Shown: positions 54,868 to 63,815 of the stretch, piece by piece
Layout: the number at the start of each line of letters is the position of its first letter
How positions within the stretch are numbered: position 1 is the stretch's first letter
Notes under the pieces: model-generated
The model's database searches: none
Seen by the model: only the letters and a program-made list of their open reading frames with translations
What the model was told of the DNA's origin: nothing
Program-made: the position numbers and the translations under genes
NCBI RefSeq assembly: GCF_051027545.1
Contig: NZ_CP194902.1
Span: forward strand, 930,001 to 994,000
Direction: 5' to 3'
Source: Methylocaldum sp002005105
Lineage (GTDB): Bacteria; Pseudomonadota; Gammaproteobacteria; Methylococcales; Methylococcaceae
DNA: 64,000 nucleotides

Positions 54868-56286
54868 ATGAACGCTGTCGTAAATCCTGATTCATCCAAC
54901 GATTACCGCGTCGCCGATATTTCCCTGGCCGACTGGGGCCGCAAGGAAATCGCCATCGCCGAAACCGAAATGCCGGGCCTGATGGCGGTGCGCGAGGAGT
55001 ATCGCGCACTGCAACCGCTCAAGGGCGCCCGCGTCGCCGGCAGTCTGCACATGACCATTCAGACCGCCGTATTGATCGAGACCTTGGTCGCCCTGGGCGC
55101 GGAAGTGCGCTGGGCGTCCTGCAATATCTTCTCCACTCAGGACCACGCCGCTGCGGGCATCGCCGCCGCCGGCATCCCGGTGTTCGCCTACAAGGGCGAA
55201 TCCCTGGAAGAATACTGGGATTTCACTCACCGCATCTTCGAATGGCATGACGGCGGCACGCCGAACATGATCCTCGACGACGGCGGTGACGCGACGCTGC
55301 TGATCACGCTGGGTTCGCGCGCCGAAAAGAACCCGTCGCTCCTGGACAAGCCGACGTGCGAAGAGGAAGAGGTGCTGTTCGCCGCCATCAAGAAGCGTCT
55401 GGCTTCCCAGCCGGGCTGGTATTCGAAAGTGCTCGCCAACATCAAGGGCGTCACCGAGGAAACCACCACCGGCGTACACCGCCTGTACCTGATGGAGCAG
55501 GAAGGCCGCTTGCCGTTCCCGGCGATCAACGTCAATGATTCGGTGACCAAGTCCAAGTTCGACAATTTGTACGGCTGCCGCGAATCGCTGGTGGACGGCA
55601 TCAAGCGCGCCACCGACGTGATGATTGCGGGCAAGATCTGCGTGGTCCTCGGCTACGGCGACGTGGGCAAGGGCTGCGCCCAAGCGTTCCGTGGCCTCGG
55701 CGCCACCGTATGGGTCACCGAAATCGATCCGATCTGCGCCTTGCAGGCGGCGATGGAAGGCTACCGCGTGGTCACCATGGACGACGCGTGCGACAAGGGC
55801 GACATCTTCGTCACCGCCACCGGCAACGTTGGCGTCATCAGCCATGATCACATGGCAAAGATGAAGAACAACGCCATCGTCTGCAACATCGGCCATTTCG
55901 ACTCGGAAATCGAGGTCGCGAGTCTCAGGAAGTACACCTGGGAAAACATCAAGCCGCAGGTCGACCACGTCATCTTTCCGGACGGCAAGCGCATCATCCT
56001 GCTGGCCGAAGGGCGCTTGGTGAACCTCGGCTGCGCCACGGGTCATCCGAGCTTCGTCATGTCGAACTCGTTCACCAACCAGACCTTGGCCCAGATCGAG
56101 CTGTTCTGCCATGGCAACAAGTACCAGAACAAGGTTTATGTGCTGCCGAAACATCTGGACGAGCACGTGGCGCGCCTGCATCTCAAGAAGATCGGCGCAC
56201 AGCTCACGCAGTTGACGCCGGAACAGGCGGCGTACATCGGCGTACCGGTGGACGGTCCGTACAAACCGGATCATTACCGGTATTGA
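54868..56286 (+). CDS. ahcY: S-adenosylhomocysteine hydrolase
   Basis: This NAD-dependent enzyme splits S-adenosylhomocysteine into adenosine and homocysteine. The 472-residue protein shows the family signatures GSLHMTIQTAVLIETLVALG, the NAD-binding VVLGYGDVGKGCAQAFRG, and the C-terminal GPYKPDHYRY. It has the longer form common in proteobacteria. A GAGGAGC ribosome-binding site precedes the ATG, and the SAH riboswitch lies in the leader. Homocysteine from this step is remethylated with methyl groups supplied by MetF, encoded next. Confidence 0.97.
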   Translation: MNAVVNPDSSNDYRVADISLADWGRKEIAIAETEMPGLMAVREEYRALQPLKGARVAGSLHMTIQTAVLIETLVALGAEVRWASCNIFSTQDHAAAGIAAAGIPVFAYKGESLEEYWDFTHRIFEWHDGGTPNMILDDGGDATLLITLGSRAEKNPSLLDKPTCEEEEVLFAAIKKRLASQPGWYSKVLANIKGVTEETTTGVHRLYLMEQEGRLPFPAINVNDSVTKSKFDNLYGCRESLVDGIKRATDVMIAGKICVVLGYGDVGKGCAQAFRGLGATVWVTEIDPICALQAAMEGYRVVTMDDACDKGDIFVTATGNVGVISHDHMAKMKNNAIVCNIGHFDSEIEVASLRKYTWENIKPQVDHVIFPDGKRIILLAEGRLVNLGCATGHPSFVMSNSFTNQTLAQIELFCHGNKYQNKVYVLPKHLDEHVARLHLKKIGAQLTQLTPEQAAYIGVPVDGPYKPDHYRY

Positions 56287-56346
56287 TCCTGCGAGGCAGC
56301 AAATAGGGTAGAAAACCGTTTGCCCTACGCTTACCGTTCTGACCAC

Positions 56347-56377
56347 GAAGAAATCCTGCCTTGTGCAGGATTTCTTC
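56347..56377 (+). terminator. Intrinsic terminator after ahcY
   Basis: GAAGAAATCCTGC (56347-56359) and GCAGGATTTCTTC (56365-56377) form a perfect 13-bp stem with a five-base loop. The descending arm is T-rich but no long T-run follows. It sits 60 bp after ahcY and 14 bp before metF, so it could attenuate readthrough into metF. Confidence 0.65.
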
Positions 56378-56390
56378 TATCTGAGATACG

Positions 56391-57257
56391 ATGACTCCCA
56401 TGGAATCGCAAAAAAAATATCCGAGAATCTTCAGCCTGGAATTCTTCCCGCCGAAGAATCATGAAGCGGAAGACGCTTTCCGCACGAACCTGGCGAAACT
56501 GGCCGCGCTCAAGCCGAAATTCTGTTCTGTGACGTTCGGCGCGGGCGGGACGACGCGGGAGAAGACCTTCGAGACGGTGGTCGAAATCCAGCGGAATACC
56601 GGCATCGAGGCGGCTCCTCATATCTCGTGCATCGCGTCCACCAAGACTAGCGTGCGGGAGGTTCTGGAAGCCTATAAAAATCAGGGCATCCGGCATATCG
56701 TCGCGCTGCGCGGGGACATGCCCTCCGGCATGCTGTCACCGGGAGAATTCCGTTACGCCAACGAACTGGTGGAATTCATCCGTCGGGAAACAGGCGATCA
56801 CTTCCACATCGAAGTGGCGGCCTACCCGGAAATGCATCCCCAGGCGGCCAGCATGGAGGCCGATTTGCGCAACTTCAAGCGCAAGGTCAAGGCCGGCGCC
56901 GACAGCGCCATTACGCAGTATTTTTACAATCCCGAAGCCTATTTCCGCTTCGTCGACGATTGCGAAAAAATGGGCATCGACATTCCCATCGTGCCCGGCA
57001 TCATGCCGATCTCCAATTACACGCAACTGGCCCGGTTTTCCGACGCCTGCGGAGCGGATATCCCGCGTTGGATACGGAAGCGGCTCGAGGTGTTCGGCGA
57101 TGACCGCAAATCGATCCGCGCGTTTGGTCTAGAAGTGGTGACCGACCTGTGCCGACGGCTGTTGGAGCAGGGCGCGCCAGGACTGCATTTCTACACGCTG
57201 AATCGTGCCGAGGCGGTGTTTGGGATTTGGATGAATCTGGGGGTTGCGGCGGACTGA
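56391..57257 (+). CDS. metF: Methylenetetrahydrofolate reductase
   Basis: MetF reduces 5,10-methylene- to 5-methyl-tetrahydrofolate, using FAD, for methionine synthesis. The 288-residue protein has FSLEFFPPKN with the catalytic glutamate, FCSVTFGAGGTTREKTFE, RHIVALRGDMPSGM and FYNPEAYFRFVDDCEKMGID. ATG 56391 is used; ATG 56400 three codons later is an alternative, and neither has a strong ribosome-binding site. It completes the metK-ahcY-metF methyl-cycle group. Confidence 0.95.
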   Translation: MTPMESQKKYPRIFSLEFFPPKNHEAEDAFRTNLAKLAALKPKFCSVTFGAGGTTREKTFETVVEIQRNTGIEAAPHISCIASTKTSVREVLEAYKNQGIRHIVALRGDMPSGMLSPGEFRYANELVEFIRRETGDHFHIEVAAYPEMHPQAASMEADLRNFKRKVKAGADSAITQYFYNPEAYFRFVDDCEKMGIDIPIVPGIMPISNYTQLARFSDACGADIPRWIRKRLEVFGDDRKSIRAFGLEVVTDLCRRLLEQGAPGLHFYTLNRAEAVFGIWMNLGVAAD

Positions 57258-57260
57258 GCC

Positions 57261-57830
57261 TCACGCCCACAGATCCGCCAGCGAGAAGGTGATAGCGTCG
57301 AAGGGCGGAACCTTGACCGGATCGTCGTCCTTGAGCGTAGCGATGAGCAGCCAGCCTTCTTCGCGCAGCGCGAAGGCTTCCAGGGTATGTACCAGAGGGT
57401 CGACCAGCCAGGCATAGGAAACCCCGTAACGGGCGTACAATGGCAGCTTTCGGGTACGGTCCTTCTGCTCGGTCGAGGGCGAAAGAATTTCGCACACCCA
57501 GTCCGGTACCACTTCGAAACGGTGGTCTTCGGGCAGCGTCGGCATCCGTTCCCGCCGCCAGCCGGCGAGATCGGGCACGGCGACTTCGGTGTCACGAACG
57601 AAGTGGACTTCCGGTTCCACCAGGATCCACCACCCGCCGGGGCCGCCGTCGCCGTAGCGGAATGGCCCACCGATTTTGCTCTGCAGACCGGACTCCGCCG
57701 CGGCGTGGCGCCCGGCGGGGCGGGGCTGGGTATACAGCTCGCCGTCGAGCACTTCGCCCACCAGGTTTTCCGGCAGCGCGAGCAAGCGTTCGTAAGGATT
57801 CGGAGTCATCAGAGTATGAGGCCGGCTCAC
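57261..57830 (-). CDS. Uma2 family (DUF820) endonuclease-like protein
   Basis: The 189-residue protein has the restriction-endonuclease-like fold of the Uma2 family: PENLVGEVLDGELY, VEPEVHFV, VPDLAGWRRERMP and VCEILSPSTEQKDRTRK carry the acidic and lysine residues. YARYGVSYAWLVDPL is typical of the C-terminal part. I place the start at GTG 57830 (VSRPHTLMTPNPYERL), preceded by AGGAGATAC; the frame extends upstream without similarity. Function is unknown; such genes are frequent in cyanobacteria and scattered in proteobacteria, often as isolated acquisitions. Confidence 0.85.
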   Translation of the reverse strand: MSRPHTLMTPNPYERLLALPENLVGEVLDGELYTQPRPAGRHAAAESGLQSKIGGPFRYGDGGPGGWWILVEPEVHFVRDTEVAVPDLAGWRRERMPTLPEDHRFEVVPDWVCEILSPSTEQKDRTRKLPLYARYGVSYAWLVDPLVHTLEAFALREEGWLLIATLKDDDPVKVPPFDAITFSLADLWA

Positions 57831-57884
57831 GACTGTATCTCCTATGCGATCAACGCCATTTTCACTTGATTCCTGTATTCGACC

Positions 57885-59234
57885 ATGAACAACCACGACT
57901 GGTCCAGCCGCGACCTCGCCGTCCTCTGGCACCCCTGCACCCAGATGAAGGACCACGAGGCCCTGCCGCCGATTCCGATCAAGCGCGGGCAGGGCGTATG
58001 GCTGGAGGATTTCGAGGGCAATCGTTATCTCGACGCTATCAGTTCCTGGTGGGTGAATCTGTTCGGCCACGGCCACCCTTACATCAAGGCCGCGCTCAAG
58101 GATCAGCTCGAAACGCTGGAACACGTAATCTTGGCCGGATTCACGCACGAACCGGCGGTGCGGCTGGCCGAACGGCTGATCGGCCTTGCGCCGAAGGGAC
58201 TATCCCGCTGTTTCTATGCCGACAACGGCTCGTCCGCGGTCGAGGTGGCGCTCAAAATGAGCTTCCATTTCTGGCGGAATGCCGGAAAACCGGAGAAGAC
58301 CCGCTTCATCGCCTTGAGCAACAGCTATCATGGCGAGACCCTTGGCGCCTTGGCCGTCGGCGACGTGGCGCTTTACAAGAAAATTTACGAGCCGCTCTTG
58401 CTGAAACCCATCACCGTCGAGAGTCCCGACTGTCATTACCGGGAGCCGGGCGAAACCTGGGCGGATTATTCCCGACGGAAATTCGCCGAGATGGAACGGA
58501 CACTCGCGGCTCACGCGGCGGAGGCCTGCGCGGTCATCGTCGAGCCCCTGGTCCAATGCGCAGGCGGCATGCGCATGTACGACCCCGTTTATCTGAAGCT
58601 CTTGCGGGAGGCCTGCGACCGCCACGGCGTGCATCTGATCGCCGACGAGATCGCCGTGGGCTTCGGCCGTACCGGAACCTTGTTCGCCTGCGAGCAGGCG
58701 GGTATCCGGCCGGATTTCATGTGTCTGTCTAAAGGGCTGACGGGCGGCTACCTGCCGCTGTCCTGCGTGCTGACCACCGAGGCGGTCTATGCCGCCTTTT
58801 ACGACGAATACACCAAGCTGAAGGCTTTCCTGCATTCCCACAGCTACACCGGAAACGCTCTCGCATGCCGGGCGGCACTGGCGACGCTGGATTTATTCGA
58901 GAAGGAGAACACATTGGCAGCGAACCGGCTGTTGGCCGATGCCATGGCAGAATCGGCGGCGGCGTTCGAAGATCATCCGCATGTTGCCGAAATCCGCCAA
59001 ACCGGGATGATTCTGGCCATCGAGCTGGTTAAAAACAAGACGGATCGCGAACCATACCCCTGGCAGGAGCGGCGCGGGCTTCGCGTGTATCGTCACGGGC
59101 TGACGAGGGGCGTGTTGTTGCGTCCTCTGGGCAACGTCATCTATTTCATGCCGCCATACGTCATCACCCCCGACCAAATCCGTTTCATGGCGGATGTCGC
59201 GGGCGAAGCCATCGATATCGCAACGAAAGATTAG
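57885..59234 (+). CDS. bioA: Adenosylmethionine-8-amino-7-oxononanoate aminotransferase
   Basis: BioA is the PLP enzyme that converts KAPA to DAPA in biotin synthesis with S-adenosylmethionine as amino donor. The 449-residue class III aminotransferase shows LWHPCTQMKDHEALPP at the start, the cofactor lysine Lys283 in LSKGLTGGYLPLS, and LIADEIAVGFGRTGTLFACE. The other bio genes are not in the window. rsmE follows by 2 bp, so the two are probably co-transcribed. Confidence 0.96.
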   Translation: MNNHDWSSRDLAVLWHPCTQMKDHEALPPIPIKRGQGVWLEDFEGNRYLDAISSWWVNLFGHGHPYIKAALKDQLETLEHVILAGFTHEPAVRLAERLIGLAPKGLSRCFYADNGSSAVEVALKMSFHFWRNAGKPEKTRFIALSNSYHGETLGALAVGDVALYKKIYEPLLLKPITVESPDCHYREPGETWADYSRRKFAEMERTLAAHAAEACAVIVEPLVQCAGGMRMYDPVYLKLLREACDRHGVHLIADEIAVGFGRTGTLFACEQAGIRPDFMCLSKGLTGGYLPLSCVLTTEAVYAAFYDEYTKLKAFLHSHSYTGNALACRAALATLDLFEKENTLAANRLLADAMAESAAAFEDHPHVAEIRQTGMILAIELVKNKTDREPYPWQERRGLRVYRHGLTRGVLLRPLGNVIYFMPPYVITPDQIRFMADVAGEAIDIATKD

Positions 59235-59236
59235 CT

Positions 59237-59965
59237 ATGCGTGTTTCCAGGCTTTATCTTCAGAAAACGCTCGAAGAAGGCGCGGTCCTTCGGCTGGACG
59301 AGGAAAGCGCCCACTATCTCCGCACCGTGCTTCGGCTCAAAAAAGGGGCCGACTTGACCGTGTTCAACGGCGACGGGCGCGAATATTCGGCTCGGGTTTC
59401 GGCTATAGGACGCGATGAGGTTCACGTGGAAATCGGCGACGGGCGAAACCGCGAAGTCGAATCGCCGCTCACCACTCACCTCGGCCTCGGCATCTCGCGC
59501 GGCGAACGCATGGATCTCGCCATCCAGAAAGCGGTGGAGCTCGGAGTGAGCCGAATTACGCCCTTGTTCACCGAACATTGCGTGGTTCGCCTCGACGATA
59601 CGCGACGCGGAAACCGGCGCCAGCACTGGCAGAGAGTGGCGCGCAGCGCCTGCGAGCAATGCGGCCGGAACCGCGTACCCGAGGTCGAGGAACCGATCGA
59701 GCTTAAGGATTGGGTGGTAGGACGCGAAGGCTTGCGGCTATTTTTCGACCCGCAAGGCGCGGTCGGCCTGAAGGACCTGCCGCGGCCGGAAGGTTTTGTA
59801 AGCATCCTTTCAGGGCCCGAAGGCGGCTTCGCCGAGAAGGAGCGGGTGCTGGCCCGGGAAGCGGGGTTCGTCCCGGTTCGGCTGGGGCCACGTATCCTCC
59901 GGACGGAAACCGCCGTGCTCGCCGCACTGTCGGCGATACAAGCGATTTGGGGCGATTTAGGCTGA
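59237..59965 (+). CDS. rsmE: 16S rRNA (uracil(1498)-N3)-methyltransferase
   Basis: The 242-residue SPOUT-class enzyme has an N-terminal PUA-like part (MRVSRLYLQ...YLRTVLRLKKG) and the C-terminal knot region SILSGPEGGFAEKERVLARE and LGPRILRTETAVLAAL that binds S-adenosylmethionine. It methylates U1498 in 16S rRNA. It begins 2 bp after bioA. Confidence 0.95.
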   Translation: MRVSRLYLQKTLEEGAVLRLDEESAHYLRTVLRLKKGADLTVFNGDGREYSARVSAIGRDEVHVEIGDGRNREVESPLTTHLGLGISRGERMDLAIQKAVELGVSRITPLFTEHCVVRLDDTRRGNRRQHWQRVARSACEQCGRNRVPEVEEPIELKDWVVGREGLRLFFDPQGAVGLKDLPRPEGFVSILSGPEGGFAEKERVLAREAGFVPVRLGPRILRTETAVLAALSAIQAIWGDLG

Positions 59966-59986
59966 TGCGGTCGCGCGAGCACATCG

Positions 59987-60103
59987 TCCTAGAAACGGCA
60001 GTTGACCGCTTAGAAGGAATAGAAAAGCCGTATGAATTGTGACCGTCCTACCTGCTACCGATCTCACCGTTTGGGTGAAGCCGCTACGCACCCGATTGCA
60101 CGG
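59987..60103 (-). repeat. 117-bp repeat copy shared with 27524-27641 (inverted)
   Basis: Read on the minus strand it runs from CCGTGCAATCGGGTGCGTAG through CGGCTTCACCCAAA to CAACTGCCGTTTCTAGGA. It is largely identical to 27524-27641 in the ends and first 45 bp and more diverged in the middle. It fills the spacer between the convergent rsmE and norR genes. Confidence 0.72.
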
Positions 60104-60108
60104 CTGGC

Positions 60109-61659
60109 CTACTTGATTCCCAATCGCCTCGCCAGGCGGTACAGATTGCTGCGGTCGAGTCCCAGCCGCCGCGCAGCTTCCGACCAGTTTTGAGAGGAGC
60201 GGTCCAAAGCGGCGCGTATCTCCTGCCGCTGAAGGTCCGCTACTGCTTCCGCCAGAGACCGCGACGTGCCGCTGGCCGACTCGACCTCTGGCACTCGCTT
60301 TGGCGCCGACATGCCCCCAATCGCGAGATCTTCGACCTGGAGCATCACCGAACTCCCCCGGCTGGAAGCGCGCAACGCTGCCCGGAGGATCACATGCTCG
60401 AGTTCCCGTATGTTTCCCGGCCAGCTATAGCGTGTCAGGGCCTCGACGGCCGAAGACGCCAACTGCACCCGATCAAGGCCCAGGCGCACCCGTGCCTGAT
60501 CCAGAAAATGCCCCGCCAGCAACGGTATGTCCTCGATCCGCTCCCGGAGCGGAGGTACATGCAAGGGATAGATGCTCAGCCGATGGTAAAGATCGGCTCG
60601 GAATCGGCCGGCTTTCACTTCCTCCGCCAAATGACGATTGGTCGCCGCGATGATGCGGACATCGGCCCGATGATTCTTGTCCGATCCCAGGCGCTGAATC
60701 TCTCCGAACTGCAATACCCGTAGCAGCTTCGCCTGAATCGAGAGCGGCAGTTCACCGATTTCATCCAGGAACAAGGTACCGCCGTCCGCGAGTTCGAATT
60801 TGCCGGACCGGTCGGCGTTCGCGCCGCTAAAAGCACCGCGCACGTGTCCGAACAGTTCGCTTTCCGCCAGAGTCTCCGGAAGCGCCGCACAATTGACATG
60901 GACCAGAGGCTGGTCGGCGCGCCGCGAACGCGCGTGGAGAGTGCGGGCCACCACCTCCTTGCCGACACCGGTTTCCCCCGTCAGAAGAACCGTCAGATCG
61001 GACCGTGCGACGATATCGATCTCTCGGTTCAGGTCCCGCATGACCGGGCTTTCGCCCAGCATTCGACCACCGCGCAGCAAGGCTTCCCGCACCAGTTCCC
61101 GGCTGACCAGCCCGCGATGATTCGCCAAGGCTTCCAGCGCGTTGATGAAGGTTTCGTAGCGCATCGCCACGGCGGCTATCGAGGCGAAAATCTCGAATAC
61201 CCGGTCTTCGATCCCGTCGAAGGCGCCGGGCGCCAGGGAGTCGACCGTTAATACACCGAATAAGTCATCTTCGGAATACAGGGCGCACCCAACGCAGGAG
61301 TGGACCTGCAATCGCCCTCCGGAATCATTGAGCAGCAGCCCGTCGTAAGGGTCCGGCCGCGAATCGTCGGCCGGAAAGCGGACCGGCTTCCGGGAAGCGA
61401 GAGCAGCGGCCAGGCGTGGCTGCTCTTCGGGCCGGAACTGCCGGCCCATGACTTCGGCGTTAAGTCCTTGGGAGGCGGTAGGCACCAGGACATCGCCCTG
61501 ACAGCGCAACAAGGCACAGGCATCGTTCCCAACCACCCGGCTCAACGCGGCGAGGAGCCGGGTATATCTCTCTCTCGACGGCAGGCACGCGGTCAAATCC
61601 AGGACAGTGTCGAGCAGAGCGTTCTGCGAATCGCCAAACGTATCGAGTAAAAATGACAT
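60109..61659 (-). CDS. norR: NorR-type nitric-oxide-responsive sigma-54 activator
   Basis: The 516-residue protein has the three NorR modules. An N-terminal GAF domain (about 20-170) keeps the likely iron ligands: Arg73 region GRQFRPEEQPR, DSRPDPYDG, Cys122 and LTVDSL. A central AAA+ domain has Walker A GETGVGKE (228-235) and Walker B TLFLDEIGE. A C-terminal Fis-type helix-turn-helix (about 485-516) includes NWSEAARRLGLDRSNLYRLA. In NorR, NO binding to GAF iron releases the ATPase. The sigma-54 contact loop is GAFSGA (275-280) instead of GAFTGA, a conservative change. The gene is divergent from an efflux outer-membrane gene with matching promoter signals between. Confidence 0.92.
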   Translation of the reverse strand: MSFLLDTFGDSQNALLDTVLDLTACLPSRERYTRLLAALSRVVGNDACALLRCQGDVLVPTASQGLNAEVMGRQFRPEEQPRLAAALASRKPVRFPADDSRPDPYDGLLLNDSGGRLQVHSCVGCALYSEDDLFGVLTVDSLAPGAFDGIEDRVFEIFASIAAVAMRYETFINALEALANHRGLVSRELVREALLRGGRMLGESPVMRDLNREIDIVARSDLTVLLTGETGVGKEVVARTLHARSRRADQPLVHVNCAALPETLAESELFGHVRGAFSGANADRSGKFELADGGTLFLDEIGELPLSIQAKLLRVLQFGEIQRLGSDKNHRADVRIIAATNRHLAEEVKAGRFRADLYHRLSIYPLHVPPLRERIEDIPLLAGHFLDQARVRLGLDRVQLASSAVEALTRYSWPGNIRELEHVILRAALRASSRGSSVMLQVEDLAIGGMSAPKRVPEVESASGTSRSLAEAVADLQRQEIRAALDRSSQNWSEAARRLGLDRSNLYRLARRLGIK

Positions 61660-61772
61660 CGTTCTTAATCAAATCATTTTGTGTGGCGAAATGACAACGA
61701 TGAGTCGGTCAGTCTTTCTCGTACGATTTGTTTGTAGCTCAGTAACTTATCTGATGACTGACGAGTGCATGT

Positions 61773-61785
61773 AGTCAAAATGACT
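61773..61785. promoter_or_regulatory. Candidate NorR enhancer site
   Basis: AGTCAAAATGACT is a perfect palindrome with a three-base centre and contains the GT-N7-AC core described for NorR binding. It lies about 65 bp upstream of a sigma-54 promoter. Several TGAC half-sites occur nearby (about 61690 and 61755), but I found only one full palindrome, whereas E. coli uses three. Confidence 0.55.
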
Positions 61786-61849
61786 GTATCTGACAATTTT
61801 GCTCAGAATTGCGTTTGAAAGTTTCTCATTTAGTTCAGTTAGTTACAAA

Positions 61850-61867
61850 TTGGCACTGATCCTGCCA
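61850..61867 (+). promoter_or_regulatory. Candidate sigma-54 promoter
   Basis: TTGGCACTGATCCTGCCA fits the -24/-12 pattern TGGCAC-N5-TTGCA, with the invariant GG and GC separated by 10 bp. It points away from norR, towards the efflux outer-membrane lipoprotein gene about 300 bp downstream. Confidence 0.6.
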
Positions 61868-62165
61868 CTGTCTAGCCGACAGGACCGGCCGAAACGGTGC
61901 CTAGGGTTCGCCGCCTGCAGCCTAATGCCTGGCGTTCCCGAGAAGCCCCCCGTCATCCGGAATGCTTCACCATCGGCAGCAACCCGTGTGAATCCGTCAG
62001 GTACTCACGGCCGGTCTCGTCCAATCGGTCATCGCCGACTTTTCCGAATGCGTGTCGAACGACCCTGCGCAAACGCCAGCTTCAGGTGACCAATGAACAG
62101 GCCCGGTGCCGCGAGCAATTTCGGCAAACCGGGGCGCCGATAAAAGTTTACTGCGAGGACAGTGG
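61868..62165 (+). other. Leader region between the sigma-54 promoter and the efflux gene
   Basis: About 300 bp would form the transcript leader. Open frames exist here but none resembles a known protein or has a good ribosome-binding site. No riboswitch or terminator motif is recognised. Confidence 0.35.
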
Positions 62166-63740
62166 ATGCTAGTGATTTTCTCAGGGCGCCTGCATAGCTG
62201 GCGCTTCAACTTGTCCACTCCCGCGTTTGCTAGAGGTCGAAGCCTTTGGGCCGGGCTCGCCGTCGGATGCGTACTCCTTGCCGCAGGGTGTGCCTGGATT
62301 CCGCCCGGCGGAAAGCGCGCGGAGTTCATGCCCGCCCCCGACATGGCGCATGGATTATCCGAAGCCCGCGAGAAGGAGCCCCTGACGCCGAGGAGAGCAT
62401 GGCCCGAAGACCGATGGTGGCGGCAGTTCGATAGTCCCGAACTGAATCGTCTCATGGCGGTGGCACTCAAGGACAATCCCGGCCTCAAGGCAGCGGCGGC
62501 GAGGCTGCGCCAGGCGCAGGCCATGGCCCGAGTGGAAGGCGCGAGACTTTTGCCTTTCCTGGACGCGGACGTGGAGTTCGCCAACGAACGGATTTCGGAG
62601 AACGGCGTATTCGCCGCGCTCAATCGCGAAGAGGCGGCAGGCGCGAACGTCATTTTCGCCAGCATCAACCCCGTAAGTCTCCGCTACGAATTCGATTTCT
62701 GGGGAAAGAATCGAGCGGCGCTGGAAGCGGCGCTGGGCGAGGCGGAAGCGACCGCGGCCGAACAGGCGGAAGTCCGTCTGCAGTTGACGACCGCCATCGC
62801 CCGAGCCTACTTCCGCGGAGCGGCGCTCAAGCGGCAGCTCGATCTGGCCCGGGAAATGGTGGAGCTGCGTCATGAGCTGCTCGAGCTCGCCGATACCCGC
62901 TTCGAAAGCGGCCTCACGTCTGCCAGCTCGGTGAAGCGGGCGAACATCGCCCTGGAAACGGCCCAAAAACGAGAAGCCGGTACCGAGGATCAATTGGACG
63001 TGCAGCGGAATCTACTGGCCCGGCTGATGGGTACCAGCCCGGACGAAACCCGCCAACTGTTTGCCAATCCGGTGACCATCCCGGAAAGAATTCCGCTGCC
63101 CACCCGGCTTCCCATAGGCCTGCTCGCGCATCGGCCGGACCTGGCTGCCGCCCTCCATCGGACCGAGGCGGCGGCGCACAGGATCAAAGAGGCCAAGGCG
63201 CGCTTTCTGCCCACGGTCGATCTCACCGCTTTCGTCGGCGTGAATGCCCTGAGGCTCACCACCAAAGGGGCGAGCTCCCTGGCCAACGTTCTGTTCTCGG
63301 GTTCGAGTTTCGCTTACGGGATCGCGCCGGGGCTCAGGCTGCCCTGGTTCGAGGGCGGACGCCTGCGTGGCGAGCTGTCGGCGCAGCGGGCAGAGTACGA
63401 CGGAGCGGTCGAGCTCTACAACGACACCTTGGTGCAGGCGATACAAGAGGTCGCAGACAGCCTGAGCAGCTGGCGCGAGACGCGCAACATATTGGAGGCG
63501 CACCTGCGTCTCCTGGTTTCACAGCGGGAAGATCTCGACCTCGCGCAGACGCGCCTCCAAGCCGGACTGGACGACCGCCGCACGGTACTCCAGAGCCGGC
63601 ACGCGGTTCTGAATCAGGAATATGTGCTGAAGAGCCTGGAGACCAACCAACTCGTGGCCATGACCGATCTGATCGAAGCCCTGGGCGGGGGATATACGAA
63701 CAACGCCGACATCACGCGCCCCCAATCGATCGCCGACTGA
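62166..63740 (+). CDS. NodT-family outer-membrane efflux lipoprotein
   Basis: The 524-residue TolC-like channel has a lipobox LAAGC (Cys42) and the NodT/OprM pattern: RWWRQFDSPELNRLMAVALK at the N-terminus, LDADVEFANE, the YEFDFWGKNRAALEAA motif and LPTRLPIGLLAHRPDLAAAL at mid-length. It should form the outer-membrane exit of an RND or MFS pump. The n-region before the hydrophobic core is long (about 27 residues), so a later start (such as a TTG near 62211) is possible. A partial gene follows 75 bp later, perhaps the pump partner. Its promoter region carries NorR/sigma-54 signals. Confidence 0.88.
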   Translation: MLVIFSGRLHSWRFNLSTPAFARGRSLWAGLAVGCVLLAAGCAWIPPGGKRAEFMPAPDMAHGLSEAREKEPLTPRRAWPEDRWWRQFDSPELNRLMAVALKDNPGLKAAAARLRQAQAMARVEGARLLPFLDADVEFANERISENGVFAALNREEAAGANVIFASINPVSLRYEFDFWGKNRAALEAALGEAEATAAEQAEVRLQLTTAIARAYFRGAALKRQLDLAREMVELRHELLELADTRFESGLTSASSVKRANIALETAQKREAGTEDQLDVQRNLLARLMGTSPDETRQLFANPVTIPERIPLPTRLPIGLLAHRPDLAAALHRTEAAAHRIKEAKARFLPTVDLTAFVGVNALRLTTKGASSLANVLFSGSSFAYGIAPGLRLPWFEGGRLRGELSAQRAEYDGAVELYNDTLVQAIQEVADSLSSWRETRNILEAHLRLLVSQREDLDLAQTRLQAGLDDRRTVLQSRHAVLNQEYVLKSLETNQLVAMTDLIEALGGGYTNNADITRPQSIAD

Positions 63741-63815
63741 GAGCGCGCCGGCAGAAACGAGAACCAAGCGCCGACGCTGTCCTGTTGAGCAACGCAAAAA
63801 GCAGAGGCAATCACC

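Noticed and set aside
54892..56346. A 484-codon open frame antisense to ahcY
   Set aside because: Its product has no domain resemblance, and the plus-strand gene is unmistakable. GC-rich codon use keeps the opposite strand open.
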